Below the pieces are notes generated by a model. That model was not told the origin of the DNA and did not search any database. It was given only the letters and a program-made list of their open reading frames with translations. 64,000 nucleotides of DNA from Ramlibacter sp. (lineage in GTDB: Bacteria; Pseudomonadota; Gammaproteobacteria; Burkholderiales; Burkholderiaceae_C). A program made the position numbers and the translations under genes. Positions 1 through 8,513 of this stretch are shown here, one piece after another (positions within the stretch are counted from its first letter, which is position 1; each line of letters opens with the position of its first letter). Where the stretch lies: positions 248,001 to 312,000 of the forward strand of contig JAHBZN010000002.1 of assembly GCA_019635415.1 (NCBI GenBank). Direction: 5' to 3'.

Positions 1-467
1 TGGTCATATTGCTTACTCCTTACATCATTGAGGATGATTTTGACTCCCGAGCCATAACCAGCGCATTTCGATCTCAATTTGGATGGGCGGCCGACGCGGG
101 ACTGCCCGCCTCTTCTGCCAATGGCGGGAGCGTCTCGTCCTCGGTGATCTCTGCGCCTGCTGACACGGGCCGTCGGGCGCCGAGTCAAGACGGCGTCACG
201 TCCGTGCCCGCTGCTCAGCAGCGTGCCAAGCCCTACATCGTCCCGGACAAGCCGGAGGAGCCTCGTGTCGATGTGCTGCGAACGGAAGCCCCGCGGTCAC
301 CCGCGAGGGTACCGTCTGCAGCAGGGGCGGTGGGACCAGCTTCCGGACAAAACAGTCCGCGTATCCCTGCGGCAACGCCCCTTCCGTCTGTCGCTCCAGT
401 GACGCGAACGGTAACGGATGACAAGCTGAAGCAGGAGTTGCTCGACGCCATCAAAGGTGGGAAGTAA
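1..467 (+). CDS. Probable secretin (GspD-like), C-terminal part only
   Basis: The reading frame is open to the left edge (first full codon at base 3), so this is the tail of a longer gene. The first residues, ending in LLTPYIIEDDFDSR, resemble the last beta strand of the secretin homology domain of type II secretion and type IV pilus outer-membrane channels. About 120 residues follow, rich in Ala, Pro and Ser, probably a flexible C-terminal tail. A GspE-type ATPase gene lies downstream on the same strand with an exported protein gene between them, which supports a secretion role. A TTG at base 9 could serve as a start, but the coding sense upstream and the motif make a truncated gene more likely. 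The assignment rests on a short motif and on context. Confidence 0.5.
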   Translation, partial: VILLTPYIIEDDFDSRAITSAFRSQFGWAADAGLPASSANGGSVSSSVISAPADTGRRAPSQDGVTSVPAAQQRAKPYIVPDKPEEPRVDVLRTEAPRSPARVPSAAGAVGPASGQNSPRIPAATPLPSVAPVTRTVTDDKLKQELLDAIKGGK

Positions 468-784
468 GAATCGCGCTACTTGGAGCTGTGGTTTTCTTGG
501 CACGTGCGCGGGTAAGCGGTGTTTCATCGGTTGTCAACCTGTGCGACGTCCATTACATTACAACGCCAGCGGTCTGAGGTAGTTGGCCCAACGCTCACGC
601 GGCGGTTACCTGACCTTCCTGAACGCCTGTTGTTTTTATGCTGCAACACTTGTGTCATTGCTGTCCAGTCCATGATTTCCTGTACACTGAAACTTGCTGC
701 GGCTTGCGGCAGTGCGCGCAGGGAAGGTTGAACCGCCTGACGCATCTTTGCTTTAGGTAATTTCACTAAGAGGAAACTTAAGTT
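468..784. other. Intergenic region with long 5' leader of the surface protein gene
   Basis: This 317-base gap separates the secretin-like tail from the surface-protein gene. No convincing gene is seen in it. A weak promoter candidate lies at 658-688, and an AAGAGGA ribosome-binding site ends about ten bases before the ATG at 785. If the promoter is right, the leader is about 90 nucleotides, long enough to matter for mRNA stability of a highly expressed product. Confidence 0.4.
658..688 (+). promoter_or_regulatory. Candidate sigma-70 promoter for the surface-protein gene
   Basis: TTGCTG (658-663) could be a -35 box and TACACT (683-688), preceded by TG, an extended -10 box. The 19-base spacer is longer than ideal, so the call is weak. 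Confidence 0.25.
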
Positions 785-2671
785 ATGAAACGAACTCTTC
801 TCTCCCGCCTCATCTTGGCCAGCTTGGCTGGAGTTGCGGTTTCTGGCGTGCAGGCTGGTCAAATCCAGGCGTCGTCGGTGTCGATCGCTCGCGAAGTGAT
901 TACGCTCGACACACAGAGCGTTGGTGCTCCCAACATCTCTTATCGCTTCGCTGGTGACGTTGATGCTCGTGCGCAAGCCCAAACCTTCCAGGTGCAGTTC
1001 ACGCTGGCTGCCGGTACTTGGGACGGTTGGACGGGAACGGGCGCTCCTGCCGCGGTTAACGGCATTCTGGAGAATCAAGCCATTTCGATCTCGGACGGCG
1101 TTTCTGGTGTCATCGTTAACCAGGAAAATGCGGCTCGTGCCGGCGTGACCACGTACTCCGTGACCAACAAGGGCATCAGCGCTGATGGCAAGACCCTGTT
1201 TGTCACCATTTCCGTGTTCCAAGACGCTGTTGCTCTGATCAAGCAGCCGATCATTGCGATCAACGTGGCCAGCAATACGTTGGTGAACGTCGCCAACGTC
1301 CCTGTGGTTTCAGCAGATCGTGGCTTTTTGCAAGGTATGAAGACGGTGGCAGGTGACCTTGCTGCTGATTTCGCTGCTGACAACACGAAGTGCGTCGACA
1401 CCAAGACGTTGAAAGTGAATTTCAAGCACTATGTGGCTCTGACGAACCCCGCAGCATTGGCTACCGATGCCACGGCAACTCCCGACGAGCATACCCGTGG
1501 TGGTTCTACCAACGACGCTACTCTGGTTACCTTCCCGACCAACCTGAAGGTTAACTTCCGCACCACGACGGCGGGTGCTACGCTTACCCCTGGCGGGAAT
1601 CTGTCCTTCACGGGTACGGGCGCCGTGGTGGCGAGCGCGAACCCTGCCACGCCGGGCACGTCGCACGTGGCCGTGGGTGCGGGCAATCTGGTTCGTCTGG
1701 GTTTGTTGAACCTGACGCAAGAAGCGATCGGTTATGACTCCGACTTGACCAACCAGTACCTGTTGGCCAATGCCGTGGCTCCCGCTGGCGTTAAGGGAAT
1801 CGCAACCGCCGCTGTCAACAACGGTGGTGTTGAAGTTTCCAATGTGAATGCAGTGGTGACGGCCAGCAATGGCTTTGTGGTGGGTGGCACGCTGTTCTTC
1901 GCGGCAGCTGGCGCTAACTGCGGTGCTGTGTTGGCGGGTACCGTCGCGACGGCCATTACGGCTGCCAATTCGTCGGGTCCTCTGACCATTACGATTCCTA
2001 CCGCTGCAGTTAACGCTGCTTTTGGTGCCGCTGGTACCAATGCTCTGGAAATCTGCTACTCGGCTCCCGGCACTACCACAATCCCTTCGTCCGGTTTCTC
2101 GGCTGTCGGCACGGTGGTGAAGGCTGCTGCTGGTGCAAATCTGAACGAGCAAAACAACACCTGCGCCGGTACGTTGTTCTCGCTGGGTGGTGGCATCAAG
2201 ATCGACGTTCGTAACTACGCTTCTAACCAAGCCACGGGTTACACCTCGGTTCTGCGCATCATCAACAACAGCGACGTCGCAACGGCTGATGTCTGGGCCC
2301 AGATCATCCATCAGGATGGCAAGGTGGGCAAGTTTGGCCTGATCATTCCGTCCTTGGCTCCTCGCGCCGTGAAGAACATGTCTGCAGCTCAGATCGAAGC
2401 TCTGCTGACCTCTGCTCCTACGGCAGCTGCAGCTAACAGCAACGATGCCCTGGGTGTGCAAAACGCCGACGGAGCTCCCCGTCTGCGCATCACGTCCAAC
2501 TCTGGCCGCTCGCTGCGTGTGCAGAACTACCTGGTGAATCCCGCCAACGGTAGCCTGCTCGAAGTGTCGGGCAGCCAAGCTGTTGACTTTGAAGGCACCG
2601 CAAGCCGCGCGCCTGTCAACGAAGGTCAGTACCAAGAGCAGGATGCCAACAGCGGTCTGAACCTCCGCTAA
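785..2671 (+). CDS. Exported surface-layer-like protein
   Basis: A 628-residue protein with an N-terminal signal peptide (positive MKRTLLSR, hydrophobic stretch, cleavage likely after VQAG near residue 25). The mature part is dominated by Ala, Gly, Thr, Val and Asn with few Cys, as in S-layer, adhesin or other beta-rich surface proteins. There are no transmembrane helices after the signal and no recognised catalytic motif. Cys residues are spaced roughly at 204, 379, 424 and 460 and could form disulfides. Codon choice is biased to a few codons (CTG, GGT, GCT, AAC), unlike the GC-richer downstream genes, which suggests high expression. It has its own leader and terminator. Its position between a secretin-like tail and a GspE-type ATPase suggests that it is a dedicated substrate of that secretion system. 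That link is inference. No family name is assigned. Confidence 0.6.
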   Translation: MKRTLLSRLILASLAGVAVSGVQAGQIQASSVSIAREVITLDTQSVGAPNISYRFAGDVDARAQAQTFQVQFTLAAGTWDGWTGTGAPAAVNGILENQAISISDGVSGVIVNQENAARAGVTTYSVTNKGISADGKTLFVTISVFQDAVALIKQPIIAINVASNTLVNVANVPVVSADRGFLQGMKTVAGDLAADFAADNTKCVDTKTLKVNFKHYVALTNPAALATDATATPDEHTRGGSTNDATLVTFPTNLKVNFRTTTAGATLTPGGNLSFTGTGAVVASANPATPGTSHVAVGAGNLVRLGLLNLTQEAIGYDSDLTNQYLLANAVAPAGVKGIATAAVNNGGVEVSNVNAVVTASNGFVVGGTLFFAAAGANCGAVLAGTVATAITAANSSGPLTITIPTAAVNAAFGAAGTNALEICYSAPGTTTIPSSGFSAVGTVVKAAAGANLNEQNNTCAGTLFSLGGGIKIDVRNYASNQATGYTSVLRIINNSDVATADVWAQIIHQDGKVGKFGLIIPSLAPRAVKNMSAAQIEALLTSAPTAAAANSNDALGVQNADGAPRLRITSNSGRSLRVQNYLVNPANGSLLEVSGSQAVDFEGTASRAPVNEGQYQEQDANSGLNLR

Positions 2672-2677
2672 TTGGCG

Positions 2678-2697
2678 AGGTAGAGTTCACTCTACCT
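2678..2697 (+). terminator. Upstream hairpin of a tandem terminator
   Basis: AGGTAGAG (2678-2685), loop TTCA, CTCTACCT (2690-2697): a perfect 8-bp stem seven bases after the stop codon of the surface-protein gene. It has only a short T run and probably stabilises the transcript end together with the hairpin that follows. Confidence 0.55.
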
Positions 2698-2706
2698 TCT
2701 CAGACA

Positions 2707-2737
2707 AACCGGGGAGCTTGCTCCCCGGTTTTTTTTT
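2707..2737 (+). terminator. Rho-independent terminator of the surface-protein gene
   Basis: A perfect 10-bp stem, AACCGGGGAG (2707-2716) and CTCCCCGGTT (2721-2730), closes a CTTG loop and runs into an unbroken T tract (2729-2737). This is a textbook intrinsic terminator. It separates expression of the surface protein from the gspE-like gene that starts 15 bases later. Confidence 0.93.
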
Positions 2738-2751
2738 GACAGCGAAAATCT

Positions 2752-4464
2752 ATGCCAGACTTTCAGTCTCAATCCTTGGGGCAACTATTACTTCAGCGCG
2801 GTAGCGTGGATGAGCCAACGCTTAGGCGAGCGGAAGAACTGCGGCGCACCGCATCGCAGGACAAACTGGGAAGTATTCTTATCCGGCTGGGAGTTCTATC
2901 AGAACAGACGTTGCTCGACGCACAGAGCCATTTACTGGGCATCACTGTTCTTCAAGAGCCTCATCTGTCTCAATGTATTGGCGCTGCTGCTGTATGGCAT
3001 CAAGCGAATCACATTTCCCCTGCGCTCGTCAAACGACTGCAGTTCATTGCTTTTGTCGAGCCTGATGGGGGCGGAAGGATTCGTGTAGCGGCCAGAGATC
3101 CTTTCGACTCGGAACTGCAAGAGCATTTGCAGAAGTGGATCAAAGTTGTGGATCCCGGACAGTTCTATCTCATCAGTACGCGAGATCTTGAAAGAGCGCA
3201 GGCCGCTATCTATCGCCCTACCCACGCATTGGGTGATTCCCAGGACTTACGGAAGCTGGCTGAAGACGCACCGATTGTGGAGCTTGTCAATGGTCTTCTC
3301 GCCCGAGCCACGGATAGCCGGGCATCGGACGTTCACGTCGAACCGGAAGAGGCTGGTTTCATTGTTCGATACAGAATCGACGGCCGATTACAAGGAATGG
3401 AGCGGTACTCTCGTGATCGATTTGACGCGGTTGTGAGTCGGATCAAATTGGTATCTGGCCTGGATATTGCCGAAAGGCGTCTTCCGCAGGATGGGCGATT
3501 TTCAAGTCGCATGGCTGGGGTAGAAACCGACGTTCGCGTATCGGTCATACCGGGGGTATTGGGAGAGTCTCTTGTACTGCGCCTGCTTCCCAACACCCAA
3601 GCCACCCGATTTGATTTGGGAAACATCGGTATTGAACCAGACCACCTGGCCATGTATCGCCAGTGGATGGCGGAGCCTGACGGCATTGTGCTGGTGACAG
3701 GCCCAACGGGTAGCGGAAAGAGTACAACGCTTTATGCCACCTTGGTCGCCACCGACACGGGACATGAGCGAGTCATGACGGTTGAAGATCCCGTGGAATA
3801 CAAAATTCCCGGAGTCACTCAATTCCAGGTTCACCCCGATATTGGCTTTACCTTCCCTGCGGCACTCAGATCAATTTTGCGCCATGATCCTGACACCATC
3901 ATGATCGGAGAAATACGCGACACCGAGACAGCCCGAATAGCAGTTCAGGCCTCACTTACGGGGCATCGTGTGTTCTCCACCCTGCACACCAATGACAGTA
4001 TCACGGCCTTCCTTCGACTTGCAGATATGGGTGTTGAACCCTTTCTCGTTGGCGCAACCGTACGCGGAATTGTTGCTCAAAGATTGGTGCGCAGGCTCTG
4101 CGACGAATGCGCAGAGTCGCTCCCAAATGAAGCGATCCCGGCGGAAGTGGCGCAACAATTAAGCACGCTCGGCGTGGCAAGCCGTCAATGGACGTTTCGA
4201 CATCCGATAGGATGCCCGCACTGCTCAAACACAGGGTATCGGGGGCGAATCGCCATCTATGAGCTGCTCAATGCAACTGAACAATTGAGATCAGCCATGA
4301 GCCGCGCAAATCCCACGCTAGATAGCCTCACAGCCGCATTGCCGAGCAATTTCCGAGATTTGCGATCCGATGGCCTTATTAAGGCAGCACGTGGGATAAC
4401 AAGCCTCGAGGACGTTTATGCCGTGGCCGGTTTGGCAAGCGCCTCCGCGGGGTCTGTTCCCTGA
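2752..4464 (+). CDS. gspE: Type II secretion / type IV pilus assembly ATPase (GspE/PilB family)
   Basis: A 570-residue cytoplasmic ATPase that powers assembly of a pseudopilus or pilus. An N-terminal MshEN/GspE-N domain covers about residues 1-150. The T2SSE core follows with Walker A GPTGSGKST (about 317-325), Asp/His boxes and a Walker B region DTIMIGEIRD (about 380-389). The tetracysteine zinc motif of GspE/PilB proteins is present as CDEC (about 450) and CPHC (about 488) followed by NTGYRGR. Length fits the family. The start at 2752 lies 14 bases after the terminator T tract, so the gene either has its own promoter within the surface-protein 3' end or depends on readthrough. With the secretin-like tail it suggests part of a type II secretion locus continuing to the left. 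GspE is preferred over PilB only because of the neighbour. Confidence 0.85.
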   Translation: MPDFQSQSLGQLLLQRGSVDEPTLRRAEELRRTASQDKLGSILIRLGVLSEQTLLDAQSHLLGITVLQEPHLSQCIGAAAVWHQANHISPALVKRLQFIAFVEPDGGGRIRVAARDPFDSELQEHLQKWIKVVDPGQFYLISTRDLERAQAAIYRPTHALGDSQDLRKLAEDAPIVELVNGLLARATDSRASDVHVEPEEAGFIVRYRIDGRLQGMERYSRDRFDAVVSRIKLVSGLDIAERRLPQDGRFSSRMAGVETDVRVSVIPGVLGESLVLRLLPNTQATRFDLGNIGIEPDHLAMYRQWMAEPDGIVLVTGPTGSGKSTTLYATLVATDTGHERVMTVEDPVEYKIPGVTQFQVHPDIGFTFPAALRSILRHDPDTIMIGEIRDTETARIAVQASLTGHRVFSTLHTNDSITAFLRLADMGVEPFLVGATVRGIVAQRLVRRLCDECAESLPNEAIPAEVAQQLSTLGVASRQWTFRHPIGCPHCSNTGYRGRIAIYELLNATEQLRSAMSRANPTLDSLTAALPSNFRDLRSDGLIKAARGITSLEDVYAVAGLASASAGSVP

Positions 4465-4477
4465 TATTTGACAAGGT

Positions 4478-4495
4478 GGGACTTTGCGAAGTCCC
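4478..4495. terminator. Hairpin between convergent genes
   Basis: GGGACTT, loop TGCG, AAGTCCC: a perfect 7-bp stem in the 51-base gap between the convergent gspE-like and multidomain glycosyltransferase genes. There is no T tract on either strand, so it may act as a bidirectional processing or weak termination signal. Confidence 0.35.
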
Positions 4496-4515
4496 GAATA
4501 GCAGGTGGCAAATTG

Positions 4516-7500
4516 TTAGATCGTTGCCTCGTCTTTGGCAGATTGGAGATAGTTTTCCACCAATCGGTAGATCTCCTTCTCAGAATTGGCGATAAGCGAC
4601 AGATATTGAGTGTTCGAAAATCCCCAAAGTGACGAATTTGCATCTTCCCGATGCCCGGCCAAATACGGCAATGTCGTCACAACCCTGAGATGAGGCTGCG
4701 ATTCGAGGTATTTGTCGATCGTATTCACACTGGAATCGGTATTGTTGGAATCCCACTTGGACAGCATCCGAAGCGCCGAAGGAGCGTAACGGTTAAAGAC
4801 GGTTCCGGTCAGCCGATTCAATGTCACCAAGGTGAGCCCATCGACAATGTCGACCTTTAACACTTGAACGTCGGGATGCAAAACAGTGATCAATCCGGCA
4901 AATATGTCCCACTGACCTTCATGCGCCTGGAGATAGGACGTAACGATTGCCAACTTGGCTTCATAGTCCGCGGGGAGCAATACATCATCTTCCATGACAT
5001 CAAGGTGCGGAAACTTTTGATCCATCGCTTTCTGAGCCATGAATTGATAGCTCAGTGCGCAACCCATCCAGCCCGGGCTGCGCCGCAGGCCGTCAAACAC
5101 TTCGACGTTCTCAGGTTTTATTGATGAATACAGAGACCGGCGAAGTGTGGTTTCGGGCAGGCTTAGTACTAACCTGTTTCCAGGCAGTTGATAGTTCGCT
5201 ACGAGATTCCGGAAATGGCCTGGCCCCAGTAGATGCAATCCCTGCAAGGCTCTGTAGAGCATGAACTGAAAATGAGCCTCACTCCTGGCCACAGCAGTGG
5301 CGAGCGAAGCTGGTTCGCGAGGCCGCTCGATCGCATCAGAAATCGCATGCAGCATCGCCTCGATGTCACCGACTGGGAAAAAGCGGACACAGTCTTCAAG
5401 ATGTTCGTATTCCGCCTGGTCTGCTCCCTTCTCTGAGACGATCATTGCGCCGAGAGACAAGGACTCGAACAAGCGCGTACTCTCGATGAGTGCTCCTTCG
5501 TAGTAATGAATATTGAGAACAACTTTTGCACTGGCGATAGCCTCATGCAATTCAGCGCCGAATAAATTACTTTCAACCCGGAGGCTGAAGTGGCGACCCA
5601 CTGCGTCGAGCAGTTGTCGTCTGCGAGGAGCAGAAGCATCACCATAAAATAGAACGTCGAAGCGGCGATCGGGCGCCATATTCGTTCTGTCAGCGGAGAG
5701 GGCGGCTTCGGGGTAATTTGTGATGCCCCCAACGGGAACGAAGTATGTGTGAGGATAGCGAATCCCCATCCTCTCTAAGGATCGCAGATTGAACTGCGCG
5801 TAGTCGAAGACGGCGAGTGAATGCTCGAGCACATCCAAATAGTCGCGGGTAAACCATCGCTCGCTTACGGTTTGCTCCATCTGAACCGCGATGCGTCGTT
5901 CCCCAGGCGGTAGCTTTTTGAATACCTGAGGGCAAATGACGAGATACAAACTGAGGCTATAGCCTTGAGATGGTGGCTCGCTGAGGATTTCAACCTCGAA
6001 GCCCGCACGGCATAGAGCTCGTTCAATGGCATGGGCAAAGAATAGCGTGTGAGGCGGCGTGAGTATGCCGACGCGCTTGTCAGACCCCGCAGTTTGGCTC
6101 AGTTGCAGGAGGGCGGAACTATCTCTTGCGCGAGATCTCATGCGTTCTCGAAGTGCGCTCCACTGACCCCTGCGCACGTAGCGCAAGCCATTCCGAATTT
6201 GCCGTGCCTTGGAAATTCCCCAACGCAGAGGAGCCGTGATTTTCCAGCTTCGTGAATTCAGAATCCGATCAATGTACGCTGTGCGTTGAATGAGCAACGC
6301 TTCGCTGTCCGAAAGTAGTCCCTGATGTTCCTTCAAGGCCTTCTCGAGGGAGCTTGCCTCGCGTGTTTTCTGCAGCAGTTTGTCATCGAGTTTGAGGATC
6401 CAATCGTGACGCAGACGTCCAGCCGAAGTCAGGTCGGCGATCTCCTCCTTCGAATCTTTCAGATGCTGTTCAAGTGCAAGTACTTCAGCTTGCTTCTCCA
6501 GTCTTGCACCAAGGCCGGAAAAGAGCTGCTTGACCAATTTTCGATTCCCGGCGGAAGCCGACGTCGTCTTGCATAGAGAAAGGAGCTCTTCTGGTTGCTC
6601 TGTTCCCACTAACAGGACACCGAGGCCGTGGCTATGCTCAAAGCTAAACGAAGGGTAACGGTCACAAACCTCGAGCCAAAATTGGTGCACTCCGAAATCA
6701 TCGCGCCGGACGGCAATGTCGTGAAACAGTACGATTCCGCGATGTGACATCTTCGGCAGCCAAGTTTCGAAATCATGTCGAACTGCCGTGTAGGTGTGGA
6801 AACCGTCAATATGCAACAGATCAATGCACGCGTCGTCAAACCGTGACAAAGCCGCATCGAACGTCATTCTCAGCAGACTTGAAAAGTCCGCGTACAGGGG
6901 ATCGTGATTTCGCCGCAGCGTCTCAAAAATGGACTCATCGTAGGGCCCTGTGTGGCCGTCTCCCTCCCATGTGTCGACAGCAAATGCTCGTGTTCTGTGC
7001 GCACCCGACGAAGCGATAGCCTGGCAAAACGCTAGATAAGAAACTCCAATGAAAGAGCCCAGCTCTACGAAAATAGAGGGCTGAGCAATCCGTATGAGCC
7101 ACGACGCAAAGGGGATATGTCCTGCCCAAGGCGCCGAAAACGACATGAATTGAGGTTCGATAAACGTGGACTCAATGAAAGGGAAGTCTCGCAACCAGGA
7201 GGAATCGCTGTGGAAAGAAGTTTTGGGGGGCGAATCACCGAAGGATTCGGTGTTGGGGTTGAATTCACCCGGTTGAACTGAGGCGGACCCCAATAAAATC
7301 TTGTCCATTTCTCTCGAAGCTGGGCCGATGTCCGCCTCCTGAGATGAGGAATATCGCCCCGCGTGGGGAACCCAGGGAGCCACCATGCTGAGCAGTCTTA
7401 ATGTGGCTGGATCGGAAGGGTAGTGGCGTCGGATTTGTCTGCACAGGGCTGCAACTACAGCATATCGACTCAGTCGAATATTTCGACGCACCAGTTGTAG

Positions 7501-8502
7501 CGCCTGATTCAGCCGATCGTCATCCACAGCTTCGAGAGGGAGAAGCAAGTTTTCCAGTGCGTTGACGCTGGCAAATGCATCCTTTCCCGTGTGGCGGTCA
7601 GGAGCGGGCAAGACAACTGCCCGAGCAAACTGCCCTCTCATTTGCGGCTGCACGCAGCCCAGAAAAGTGGCTGGCCGGGCGAGACGAGGGACGGTATATC
7701 TTCTACCGCGAATAGTTGCGTACTGCGCTTCCCATGTCTCCCAATCGTCCAATGCTTTTGCGGGAGGGGAATTGGTGGCTACGCCTTGATGAAATTGGTG
7801 GAAGGTGGCTTCACCAAGCAAAAGCACAAGATCAGTGCTTGGCTCTTCAATTGCTCTGCAATAGAGATCCAAATTCACCAGGCCTCCGCCCGGGGCATCG
7901 AATTTTTCGTCGAATCCTTCCAGGCGCTGCCACTTGTCCCGATGCATGAATACCGCATTCAGCTCGGCGATGGGGGCGAACCACCCGTCCATCGATGACT
8001 CATCTGGAGTCGCTACCTTGAACAACTCGTAGCCATCTCTGAGCCAATTCACAGTGTCGAGCAAATCATCTTCGGCGGCCTGGTCATAGCCGACTTGAGC
8101 GGCGTTTCGCTGATAGTCAAATCCCAAGTACCAACCCAAAGCCCCAGTCACGCCGCCAGGAAATAGTTGAACTCCATGGATTGCAAGCGATAGTAAACGG
8201 GGGGAGGCCATCCGCGCGCCATCGATCATTACACCGATGCAATCACCCATAGACAGTTTCAATCCAGCATTGATTGCCTTGGCAGGAGAAGGAGATGCCT
8301 CGTCGATCCGCAAGAACTTGAAGTTCCCGTCAAGATCATCGTAGTGGCTCGGATCCAGTGGTGGAGCGGAGCCGTTGTCAACAACAATGACTTCATAGTC
8401 ACTTCTATGGATATCGAGCTGAAACGCTGCACTCAGAGAAATCAGCGTACGCCGGATCTCTCGCGGTATGTTGAAGGCTATGACAACGACGGACAGTTTC
8501 AT
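4516..8502 (-). CDS. Four-module glycosyltransferase/methyltransferase, surface polysaccharide synthesis
   Basis: A 1328-residue cytoplasmic protein with several modules. Residues 1 to about 260 form a GT2-type glycosyltransferase (SVVVIAFN start, VVDNGS). Residues about 440-635 form a class I SAM methyltransferase (FVELGSFIGVSY at 478-489, LLHIDGFHTY at 562-571). A coiled-coil-like stretch spans about 665-745, followed by the linker SWKITAPLR. Residues about 805-1085 resemble a GT-B or CgeB-like glycosyltransferase (FESLSLGAMIVSEKG). The C-terminus (about 1110-1325) resembles GT25 LPS glycosyltransferases, with MEDDV at 1170-1174. It is the last gene of the rml-wzm-wzt operon, 11 bases after wzt. 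It probably adds and methylates sugars on the exported glycan, perhaps at its terminus. The order of reactions cannot be read from sequence. Confidence 0.75.
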   Translation of the reverse strand: MKLSVVVIAFNIPREIRRTLISLSAAFQLDIHRSDYEVIVVDNGSAPPLDPSHYDDLDGNFKFLRIDEASPSPAKAINAGLKLSMGDCIGVMIDGARMASPRLLSLAIHGVQLFPGGVTGALGWYLGFDYQRNAAQVGYDQAAEDDLLDTVNWLRDGYELFKVATPDESSMDGWFAPIAELNAVFMHRDKWQRLEGFDEKFDAPGGGLVNLDLYCRAIEEPSTDLVLLLGEATFHQFHQGVATNSPPAKALDDWETWEAQYATIRGRRYTVPRLARPATFLGCVQPQMRGQFARAVVLPAPDRHTGKDAFASVNALENLLLPLEAVDDDRLNQALQLVRRNIRLSRYAVVAALCRQIRRHYPSDPATLRLLSMVAPWVPHAGRYSSSQEADIGPASREMDKILLGSASVQPGEFNPNTESFGDSPPKTSFHSDSSWLRDFPFIESTFIEPQFMSFSAPWAGHIPFASWLIRIAQPSIFVELGSFIGVSYLAFCQAIASSGAHRTRAFAVDTWEGDGHTGPYDESIFETLRRNHDPLYADFSSLLRMTFDAALSRFDDACIDLLHIDGFHTYTAVRHDFETWLPKMSHRGIVLFHDIAVRRDDFGVHQFWLEVCDRYPSFSFEHSHGLGVLLVGTEQPEELLSLCKTTSASAGNRKLVKQLFSGLGARLEKQAEVLALEQHLKDSKEEIADLTSAGRLRHDWILKLDDKLLQKTREASSLEKALKEHQGLLSDSEALLIQRTAYIDRILNSRSWKITAPLRWGISKARQIRNGLRYVRRGQWSALRERMRSRARDSSALLQLSQTAGSDKRVGILTPPHTLFFAHAIERALCRAGFEVEILSEPPSQGYSLSLYLVICPQVFKKLPPGERRIAVQMEQTVSERWFTRDYLDVLEHSLAVFDYAQFNLRSLERMGIRYPHTYFVPVGGITNYPEAALSADRTNMAPDRRFDVLFYGDASAPRRRQLLDAVGRHFSLRVESNLFGAELHEAIASAKVVLNIHYYEGALIESTRLFESLSLGAMIVSEKGADQAEYEHLEDCVRFFPVGDIEAMLHAISDAIERPREPASLATAVARSEAHFQFMLYRALQGLHLLGPGHFRNLVANYQLPGNRLVLSLPETTLRRSLYSSIKPENVEVFDGLRRSPGWMGCALSYQFMAQKAMDQKFPHLDVMEDDVLLPADYEAKLAIVTSYLQAHEGQWDIFAGLITVLHPDVQVLKVDIVDGLTLVTLNRLTGTVFNRYAPSALRMLSKWDSNNTDSSVNTIDKYLESQPHLRVVTTLPYLAGHREDANSSLWGFSNTQYLSLIANSEKEIYRLVENYLQSAKDEATI

Positions 8503-8513
8503 GTGAGGGGGCC

